Part shown: piece after piece, positions 55,726 to 64,000 of the stretch
Numbering within the stretch: position 1 is the stretch's first letter
Layout: each line of letters begins with the position of its first letter
Made by a program: the position numbers and the translations under genes
From: Pempheris klunzingeri
Taxonomy: Eukaryota > Chordata > Actinopteri > Acropomatiformes > Pempheridae
DNA: 64,000 nt
NCBI RefSeq assembly: GCF_042242105.1
Contig: NC_092028.1
Coordinates: 9,781,338-9,845,337 of the forward strand
Direction: 5' to 3'
Notes under the pieces: generated by a model
Told to the model about the DNA's origin: nothing
Database searches by the model: none
Seen by the model: the letters and a program-made list of their open reading frames with translations, nothing else

Positions 55726-57700
55726 ATGGAGGTGCTGTCAGAACTGTTAGTACGTTACTTTCGTTTGTCTGTAAATGTGTTTCTTCTCTACTGTTCTATA
55801 CAACATTTATATTGTTTCACAAATTAAATATCTCAGACCTTTGATTTAGTATTTATTCTCTAATTGGGTTTCAGCAGTATGATTTCATTAGGACATTTTG
55901 TAGTGTTAGACGAGGCTGACCCATGCGATGACCACTAGATGGCGCTGGAGAACAGTCATGAATGCCTATACGGTCTTCTTAGTATTACACAAACTTAGAA
56001 TGACAACTGAGCCATTTCCACAACAACTGAGCAAAATCCATTTGCTGATGCAGACAGTGAGATGCTGCAGAAAGCTTCACAGGAGGCTCGTAGATGTGTT
56101 AGTCAGACTAGTTTACTATACTTTAGGCCCATAGATCCCAATGTTTTTGACTGATGAGCTCTTTAACACTATTTGCAGCCTTTACCTTTGCAAACATACA
56201 ACTATACAACTAGAGGCAGAAGATAACAATTCTAACCGTTTATCCATGCATTTCACTAATTAGTCAAATAATTTTTCATTACTTTTAGCTAATTATTTCA
56301 ACTTCTCTGCCTGCTTGCTAGCTACTTTGCACTGTCAGTTGCAACATGTGGTAAAGAGTTATTGTAAATTTACTAAAGATCAGCATCACACTGATTCGTA
56401 GTCCTATTCACCCCCTTTGTTTATAGTTTAGACAAAGCGTGCCTGGCTCACATTGGCGGGTGGGTTTAAGGACGCTTTATTTTGAAAAGTTGATTACAGA
56501 CTAACATTTTGTCTGGTATTAATCTCCCCTGTCTGAAATATAACCTTCTATTCACGCGGCTATGATAGTGCCCACGTAGTGTTAATGCCTCACAAAGCAA
56601 GTGTGTGGTTTTAGTATTTTCCCATCTGCTCTACTGAGAAGTGAGGCATCCTCCTTCTTTGAAAAAGGACAGTTGGGTACCACTGCAGCATGGCGAGTGG
56701 CTGACATAAGGTTGTTGGGGGTGCTAACACTCCTACACGTACCATAACGTGGAGGAAACAGGCACCAGTATGTGGTTTCCTTACGGTAAACGGAGCAGCA
56801 ACAGCTCAGTTCTGCAACTTCGTCCACACCTCAGACGCATATCATATTAAGTGGTTAACAAGTGGTTTGTATAGAGGTGGATTTTTGTAAAACAAGACTG
56901 AGACCCTATCTGTTTAGCCATATTTTTTACTTTCATCTTTGTCACGTTGAAGTCTCTCATGTTTGAGTGAGAGGTTGAGGTTTGCACTCTTCAATGTAAA
57001 TACTCAACACAGTAAAGTAGACCCACAACTAATTATCACTTATGTTTTACTAGATTCACCGTTAATACTTCACTCGTCATCAGCTTGTGTACCTTTTTAA
57101 TTTTAAACACTAGCTGACTTGTGATATGTTATGTTATGGTGTAACTTAAAGGCCTTTAGTAAGTGGTGGTGCTGTATTTATGAAGTGTAAGTACAACCTT
57201 AGAAGTTACCATCGTGTTATATGAAGACCTCTGTGTCAACAAACGGAGCTTTTTATGCTCCATAGAAAAATTATACACTGCAGGGACGTTTGTTTCTGTC
57301 TCTGCTCACTGTATTTATTCACATGGTAACATTTGGTGGTGCTTAAGAAAAACAAGTCATGTTCATAGTGTCTGTATTTACAGAGTATTTTGTTTCATAA
57401 CTACAAATTATTAAAATCTCATCAGTGTGGAATAAAAATGAGAAAATAAATATTTTTTGTTTCAGCCTGTGGAATAGATGTGACATTTTCATAGTAAATC
57501 TATTTGAATGTAATTTACATTATTTAGCTTTTCCTGTAGTTTATAATTCTGTACTTTGTATGCATCATCACAGCAGTGTGTGTGTGTGCGTATATTCAAG
57601 TTTTGTTTAGGAGTGAGAAACAGGAAGACTGTCGATCAGCGAGAGATGTGAAGCTTTCAGACTAACAAGTGAAAAGTTGGATCTTCGGTGGAAAATAATA
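55726..57700. other. spc24 3' UTR and spc24-s1pr5 intergenic DNA
   Basis: ATTAAA near 55823 is the likely spc24 poly(A) signal, giving a short 3' UTR. From there to about 57700 the DNA is AT-rich with no supported gene or RNA. spc24 and the s1pr5-type gene converge here, tail to tail. Confidence 0.5.
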
Positions 57701-57737
57701 AACAAACCTCTGTATTAACATCATTCACATATTTTTT

Positions 57738-58842
57738 TTTATTCAGTGCACATATAAAACTGGCATCATAACTTAACTGACGTTTTTTACAATACAAAAT
57801 GCAGTTCTGATAAGCTCAGAAAAGGCTATAGATATCTACAAAGAATACTAAGAAATCAGTAAATATATATATTTCTTCTCTTTACATTTATGTACAATAT
57901 TACAATTGGAAAAAACGTCTTCTTTGTCATGTCTATGTGACCTTGGTTAAACTCCCGGGCACTTTGAAGCCCACACACTCTGTTGTGTAGGATGAGATTA
58001 CATCTGTGCTCTTTCACAAGAAAACTCAGTTCCTATCATTTCATGGTGAACTTTCTCCAAGCAAAATCACCGAAGACTAATGTTTGTCCACAAGCTACAA
58101 CACATCACTGCCATATTCTAGCTCGTTAGAACCCGAGAAGGCGGCGACAAACCTCCACTGTCAAGTTAATTGCTTTTAGTCATTCATCATGTGTCGCTAC
58201 ATATGTCTGAGGGACCTCCAGAGCTGCAAACCGCTCAGCACAACTCTCCATATGACGCGTTCAGTGCGTCTCCAGGCCGCTGAGCCTCTGATCTCGACTG
58301 AGGGGACCTTTACCCAGCTGACCAAAACTCACATGGCAGAAATTACATGGTTTTGGCTGCAGCTTTTGGGTGTGGATGCTCTGTTTGTGACGACGTATCA
58401 TTATATGCTACACAGGGAGAGGAGATAAGGATAAATGTCATGCTTGCGCCCTAGCCCAGTCTTTGATTCCATTTTATGTGTAAAAACAAACCCATTTTCT
58501 CCAGAAGGAATATCTTCTGACAAATACTGGCCTTCTTCTCAGTGTCTATAAAAGACAAATGGAATCAGTTTTTTCCTCATGAAACCAGCTACCATTCAGG
58601 CATTCACCATCTCTGTTTTTCATGATTAAACTGCTATAACAAAATATGAACAGAGAGTTGAAAAAGTCCATGTCTTTCTCCCAATTTTGACATTGATCAC
58701 ATACATCGAGCTTATCCGGTTCCATGAAGATTAATGCCAAAGCTATGGCAAAGCTCAACACAAAACGTCAGCTCCTTTCACACTTAGATAAAAGAGAAGC
58801 AGCCTGGCTGAATGCTTGCTCTCAATGTTCCGTCCCACTGTG
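57738..58842 (-). other. s1pr5: s1pr5 3' UTR and poly(A) signal
   Basis: On the minus strand AATAAA lies at 57743-57738, about 1.1 kb beyond the stop codon. The segment has no competing gene, so it is taken as the 3' UTR. Confidence 0.5.
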
Positions 58843-60039
58843 TCATGTTTTAGACATCCTGGGGTAAATGGCTTTGATAGTAGAGGGGGTAAAGTTACCG
58901 GAGGATACTGTGGTCTCCAGTCCCTCCAGTCTATGAGAGGCTGCATCAGTTTTACTGGTGCTGCACTCCAGGAAGGGCACCCCGATCTTCTTCACCTGTC
59001 CGTCTTTGGTTAAGAGGCAGTGTCGGCAGAGCAGCCTGAGAATGGCCTTCCTCATGTCCTTGCTGGTCAGGGTGTAGATGATGGGGTTCAGAAGGGAGTT
59101 GAACATAGCGATGCCCAGGAAATAGTCTGCCTTAAGGAGCACCTCGCAGCTTTTGGCTGGACAGCAGAAGTCCAGAAGGAGGAAGATGAAGAGGGGCAGC
59201 CAACATGCGATGAAGACCCCCAGGACTATGGTAACTGTCTTCAACAGGGCCATGTACTTCTGGGACTTGCGGTAGAGGCCTTTGCGCTGCGGAACCGAAG
59301 CGAGGCGCTGGGTGTTGGACTTGACGATGCGGAAGATGCGGACGTACAGCACCACGATGGACATGAGGACGAAGCTGAAGATGGTGATGCAAAAGAGGAT
59401 GTAGCTCTTGGCGTAGAGTGGGAGGACCGTGGAGCACTTGTCCAGCTGTCCCATGCAGTTCCAGCCCAGGACAGGCAGGACGCCCAGGAACACAGACAAC
59501 ACCCAGCTCGCTCCAATCAGGGCAAACATCCGCCCCTGTTTGTCCCCCTGATACGGCTTCATCCTCACCATGGTAACATGGCGCTCTATGGCGATGGCAA
59601 GCAGGCTGATGACCGACGCAGCCAGCATGATGAACACCCCGCCTTCCCTCAGGAACCACAGCACCGGGGTCATGTTTAAGGTGTTGGCGCCTGACATTAT
59701 GATGTTTACCATGTAGGTGAAACCTGCGAGCAGGTCAGACAGAGTCAGGTTGCCCAGTAAATAGTACATGGGCACATGGAACTTCTTGTTCTTCCAGATC
59801 GTCAGAAGCACCACAGCGTTTTCTGCCACTATGAGCAGGCAGACCAGCAGGAACACAATGGCCTCTGGTTTGAGTCCGTCTTTGTACTTGCTCTCATTCA
59901 GCTTGCCTGTGTAGTTGTAGTGTGCTATGATGACCGCATTGCTCTGGTACTCATGAAACAGGTTTCCTGTGGAGGGGGACATGGGGATGGCGGAAGGGGC
60001 TACGGCAGCATAGGCAGCGTGGAAAGACTCTGTGGCCAT
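58843..60039 (-). CDS. s1pr5: Sphingosine-1-phosphate receptor, S1PR5-type
   Basis: Class A GPCR for the lysophospholipid S1P at the plasma membrane. Single coding exon, 398 aa. Visible: N-glycosylation sequons NYT (42-44) and NES (48-50), seven hydrophobic segments, GNLTLSDLLAG in TM2, the S1P head-group pair Arg131-Glu132 in LREGG, ERH in place of DRY (152-154), ECL2 cysteines around CSTVLPLYAKSYILF, CWLPLFIFLLLD in TM6, NPIIY in TM7, and LLCRHC as a likely palmitoylation site. S1PR5 rather than S1PR1 is favoured by the N-terminal VIIAHYNYTGKL, by LDKCSTVLPLYAK, and by linkage to atg4d and kri1 as in human 19p13.2. Whether it is the teleost a or b copy cannot be told. The ATG at 60039 is the first in frame. 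The 219-codon plus-strand frame over it is a shadow. Confidence 0.88.
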   Translation of the reverse strand: MATESFHAAYAAVAPSAIPMSPSTGNLFHEYQSNAVIIAHYNYTGKLNESKYKDGLKPEAIVFLLVCLLIVAENAVVLLTIWKNKKFHVPMYYLLGNLTLSDLLAGFTYMVNIIMSGANTLNMTPVLWFLREGGVFIMLAASVISLLAIAIERHVTMVRMKPYQGDKQGRMFALIGASWVLSVFLGVLPVLGWNCMGQLDKCSTVLPLYAKSYILFCITIFSFVLMSIVVLYVRIFRIVKSNTQRLASVPQRKGLYRKSQKYMALLKTVTIVLGVFIACWLPLFIFLLLDFCCPAKSCEVLLKADYFLGIAMFNSLLNPIIYTLTSKDMRKAILRLLCRHCLLTKDGQVKKIGVPFLECSTSKTDAASHRLEGLETTVSSGNFTPSTIKAIYPRMSKT

Positions 60040-60321
60040 GTTTAGTGCTTCCAGAGGTAGATGCTTTTTTTTTTTTTCTTTTCTGATTTTGAAATTAAAT
60101 CCACAGAGAAGGTGTCACATAGTCCTCTGGTTGTTCATTCCTTTCTTTCTTTCTTTGGCACTGAAAAGACAAAAGAAGCCGGCTGTCGCTCGCAGGGGGA
60201 AAAATGTTCCTTTTGATGCTATCAAATAGGACTTCCTGTGGTTTGAGAAGTTTTCCTCTTTAAAAAAAAATCACATTTTTTCAATGCCCAGGACGCGCAC
60301 TAGGAGGCGATGAGAGTCAGC
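60040..60321 (-). other. s1pr5: s1pr5 5' UTR part of the coding exon
   Basis: On the minus strand a good acceptor (tcctcttgttccatgcag) ends at 60322, so the coding exon probably begins at 60321 and carries about 280 bases of 5' UTR, including a poly-A tract (60066-60078 read in reverse). Inferred from splice signals only. Confidence 0.4.
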
Positions 60322-60692
60322 CTGCATGGAACAAGAGGACAAGCAAGTTAGTATTAATGACCATAATGACCATAATAATAATCACCATAATTAACTACAG
60401 GAAATCGAGGATTTAATTAATTTAGAAAACTCTCTCCAATATCCAGAACACACAAAGATGATTACACACAATAGTGATCATATCTACATGATTAATGAGG
60501 GAGGCTGAGTTCGGAACGTGACCACTATTTCTAAGACAAAAGTTTTTAGGCTTCAAGAGAAAACACAATTTAAAGCAACGTTGAATTAAACTTGTTTCCT
60601 TGGTCCTTTAGAGGCAGCGCTTTCCTGCCAGTCAGTGTTAAACTTGTGGGACAGAACAGCCACAAAGTAACTCGCAGTTTATACGTAATTTG

Positions 60693-60726
60693 TGCGTAAA
60701 TACGCATAAATATGCGTATTTACGCA
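60693..60726. repeat. 34-bp palindrome (16-bp arms, 2-bp centre)
   Basis: tgcgtaaatacgcata, then aa, then the exact reverse complement of the first arm. It sits in the putative first intron of the s1pr5-type gene, among many further cgcat/gcgta words (60680-60975). Confidence 0.9.
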
Positions 60727-60974
60727 TGTATTTTTGTATCTAACCCGGCAAATTCAACTCATACAGACTTCTAGGTCTTATTGATTAATGATTTGTTCGC
60801 ATAAATACCCAACATTAACTGTCATACATGCAGTTAAAAACGGCCTAAAATTACCAATAACATAAAGTAAAGCAAATGTATTACGCAGCGGCGGAGACGC
60901 AATTCACGCATCTGAAGGCATCTTATCAGACCAACACTGTAATTACGTAACTTTAAAATGCTTTTTTCACGCAC

Positions 60975-61100
60975 CTGTAAAAAATTTTTGTAAAAATCCA
61001 GCGAAACTTCAGCAGCAGCAGCAGCAGCGGAGGTGATCCCACGGCCGGAGGAGAGTCGATCACCGCACCACAGCGACATGTGAGTGTGATGTGGGAGCAG
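60975..61100 (-). other. s1pr5: Candidate s1pr5 non-coding first exon and promoter
   Basis: Read on the minus strand, a CpG-richer stretch with a GCT repeat ends in a consensus donor (TTTACAG/gtgcgtg, intron from 60974 down). It would join the acceptor at 60322. Upstream limit unknown. Confidence 0.4.
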
Positions 61101-64000
61101 AGTAGAGCAGGGCAGGACTCAACATGCAGTGGGTTGGTCTATAATGTTTTTGCCCTTCAACGATCTTCCTCCCTCCTTCGCCTGACCTCTTGAATTTGCC
61201 TCTGATTTGCCCTCAGGAGGGACCAGAGCTCCGTGGCAGATTATATGTTTGTGTTTGTCATTTCAACAAAAGAGGAAGAAAGTGAGATTTCCACCTTATC
61301 AGTTTGCCCTCAGGTACAGTTAGGCTGCTCCAGACATGTTGCCATGTGTATTTTTACCTTCTAATCCGTTTGTAATGAATATATGTTTGAAGAGAGCTTG
61401 TGGCTGCTGTTCATTACAATGTTGCCCTTCAGGTTTTTCAGAGTGTGTGAAAATCTCTCTCTTTCTCTCCCACAGTCAGTACAAGAGAAAGGTCACACTC
61501 AGATGGAAACTCAAAACTAAAAACCACAAGTTAATTTGTCAGTAGTACTTTGTGTGGCTGGATCTGTTATGCAGTTCAGACACCCCGAATTTCAGAAAAG
61601 AACTTACTCAGGTAGATTTAATCTGTAATTATCTTTTAGCTCACACATAAAAAAAAAAAAACAACACTTTTTTATGCCTTTCTCTCTCCAGATATTTGCT
61701 AAAATAATCTGCTTTGAATGATAATTTGTGTTCAAAAGGCTCAATTACCTCTTCAGATATTCTTCAAATCCAGTCCTCCCTCAGATTGAGAATCTTTGAT
61801 GTGTTTATATTTTTCATTTGATAGGTTTGACAGCTGGATAAGATGTCTCTGATTTCACAAGAGGGTTTAAATTTCCACATCATGCTTTTATATTGAGACT
61901 AGATCTCACTAGATCTATACCTGCATGTATCAAACTGTACAAACTTTACCCTGCAGCAGATTAAAGCAGCCTTCTGGCTCAATCGGTTAACTTCAACTAG
62001 CTTTCACTCCCCTCTGAGCTGCATTGTAATTGTGTTGTGATAAGTGCTAAAGAAATTTAGATCACTAATGTTTTTCCCAACTGGGATTAAATTAAGTTTA
62101 GTCATCCTTTACATCTCATTACTGTCACAGCTGGAGAGATCACAGAAAAAGTCTCCAAATCCAGTGCGTCTGTGCCTGCTGGTGTCAGATAGCTACTTTT
62201 TAAAAATGATTTGTTGATTTCTTTATTGGACGATGTGAACAATGATGTGAGGATTTGCTGATTTTTTTTTTTCCAGCCACCTTTCCATGCATATATGCCA
62301 CAAATTAAAATGAACTTTAAGTACAATTTCAGGGATTTTGGTCACATTTCACTTTAATTGATACACCAACCATTCAAGTTTATTTATACACAAATTGAGA
62401 ATATGAATATGAATATATGTAAAAGACAGTTTTAATCTCAAAGGGACATTTTCTGGTAAAATAAAGGTTAAATCTTTGGGTTGTGAGTTGGACAAAATAA
62501 GACATTTAAAGATGGGGCAATTGCAATGGTCGTTTGTCACTATTTTTGAAATTTTGTTGACTAAATAATTAGTTGATTAAGAGAAATGAAAATAACTGCT
62601 TGTTGCAGCCCCACATTCTTTCTTTTCCACTCCACCCTCGTCTCACACTGTGCTGCATGTAACTCCACACTGTAGCTCATGAAACTGAAAGTTCTTACTT
62701 TTCATTTTGAATAGTTTTCGCCGGTCTCAAAAATCTAAACCTCCACCCATGACATTTCAGTGATTTGTATTTGATTGGATGAACGACGCCTCTCCCTTCT
62801 ATTCTGTTTTATTGCTTTATTATTTGATCACTGGCAGTGCAACGATCAAGGTGGTTGAAAATAAGAATCCCCCCCACAAACCACGGCTGTGACATTGCTG
62901 GGACGCTGGCAGAACAAGGGGGAAATTACATAAGGCTGGACCGGGCGAGCGAAGGCTGGACCGGACCCTCTCTAAACAGGAAGCTGCCTCATTGTGCCTA
63001 GAAAGGAGAGGGATATCCTTGAGAAAAACACAGATGAAGTCACTGGTAGGAACTGACACACAAATGGGGAGCTGTGACTACAGAGTGACGTGCAACCAAC
63101 ACTTAGAGCACATAATCAACAACTTACTCATTTCCCCAGCGTGTATTAATGGAAGATTCGGGGGTTTACAGCAGATAATGTAGTCGTTTTAATCTTAGAC
63201 TGCTCTTTCCTGGTGGTCTTAGCTCTTGAGTTCTAGCCTCTGTAAAGAAGTTTTTTTTCTTTCTCCTGCATCAACAGAATGGTCCTTATTTTAGCGTCAG
63301 CAGCTCCTCTCACCACACCTGTTTGTCTGGCTACACTGTTTTGTCCGATTTAAGTGATTTCCAGTTGGCGTCAGCTTGCTCTGCCTTTCCTCTTCTCCCC
63401 GAGGCCCACCCAAGTGATAACCAGGTTGAACCTCCCTTGTCTTCTCGAGAAGCCGAGTGGCAGTCAACCCCCCGCAGTGCCACTGTGACAAGCTCTCAGC
63501 GTGCTGCCTCTGATTAGTTAACACACAAAGACGTGACAGCAGGACTCCTTGCTCTGTCTTTTTTTGTCCCCACAGTGGGGAACTGTTCCGTCACTGCCTT
63601 CTTCTTCCTTGAGGCCACAAGCTAACTTTTAGGACAGACCGGCCAGTGCCGACGCACCCAGTTGTCTCTCAGCCTGGAGGGGTGGGTAGTGGCGGGGAGG
63701 GGGGCTTTCTGTATTCAGTATGTTCTGTCCAACGCTTCTGGCTCTGGGCGATTTTTCCTGTGACGTTAATGCGCTTGTAGAAAGGAAGTCAGCCAGTCCT
63801 GCTTTTGTCATGATAGCCCGCTTTAGATTTACTGCTGCCTGTGTTGTCTCCTTTACTTGCTGCTTGTCTGGCTGCTGTTTGTCAGTGACTGATGAGATGT
63901 TTGACTAAATAATCCTAAAGTGACTCACTGTTTTTTTCCTTCTTTTCGGGACAGCGATGACAGGTCATGTAGCTTGGCCCGTCTTTCTTTGACGGTGCTT
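61101..64000. other. DNA beyond s1pr5, no supported gene
   Basis: Mostly single-copy, AT-rich DNA. A dispersed repeat of the type seen in spc24 intron 4 is at about 62370-62615. A 12-base phrase, ggctggaccggr, is repeated at 62934 and 62953. GC rises after about 63300. None of the short open frames has a recognisable domain or splice context. Confidence 0.45.
62370..62615. repeat. Percomorph dispersed repeat
   Basis: 'gagttggacaaaataagaca', 'ttgttgactaaataattagttgatta' and 'aaataactgcttgttgcagcccc' match the right half of the family seen at 54985-55330. No coding capacity. Confidence 0.5.

Noticed and set aside
59020-59679. 219-codon plus-strand open frame
   Set aside because: It lies exactly antisense to the GPCR coding exon, has no domain and shows the codon shadow expected opposite a GC-rich gene.

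Overview
This is vertebrate nuclear DNA, most likely from a percomorph teleost. The evidence is multi-exon genes with canonical GT-AG splice sites, long AT-rich introns, encoded proteins that read as fish orthologues of mammalian genes, and several dispersed repeat families that I recognise as typical of perch-like fishes. There is no bacterial-style operon, CRISPR array or phage. The species cannot be named from the sequence alone.

Six protein-coding genes are present and all six coding sequences appear intact; each exon chain below adds up to a whole number of codons with one terminal stop. From left to right: atg4d (+, CDS 2823-6620, autophagy cysteine protease, 464 aa); smarca4/brg1 (+, CDS 11686-24811, SWI/SNF ATPase, about 1629 aa); ldlr (+, CDS 31190-40639, LDL receptor, 904 aa); kri1 (+, CDS 46043-51631, ribosome-biogenesis factor, 762 aa); spc24 (+, CDS 53508-55725, kinetochore NDC80-complex subunit, 199 aa); and an s1pr5-type sphingosine-1-phosphate receptor (-, single coding exon 58843-60039, 398 aa). 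The genes are functionally unrelated. Their company matches the human 19p13.2 neighbourhood (S1PR5, ATG4D, KRI1, SMARCA4, LDLR, SPC24), with the order shuffled.

The intergenic and intronic DNA carries degenerate transposable elements: a Tc1/mariner-type element with double terminal repeats in a smarca4 intron, a young mariner-like MITE with matching 24-bp inverted ends in an ldlr intron, a LINE/SINE 3' tail between smarca4 and ldlr, and several copies of percomorph dispersed repeats. The last 3 kb shows no gene that I can support.

The most interesting observations are small-scale and gene-linked: a very good candidate U12-type (minor spliceosome) intron in spc24; two introns that require GC-AG splicing (spc24 intron 2 and ldlr intron 15); a sterol-response-element-like site upstream of ldlr; a CDE/CHR-like cell-cycle site at the spc24 promoter; a CACGTG E-box upstream of kri1; and unusual extra cysteines in LDLR. 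I see no clearly novel biological system.
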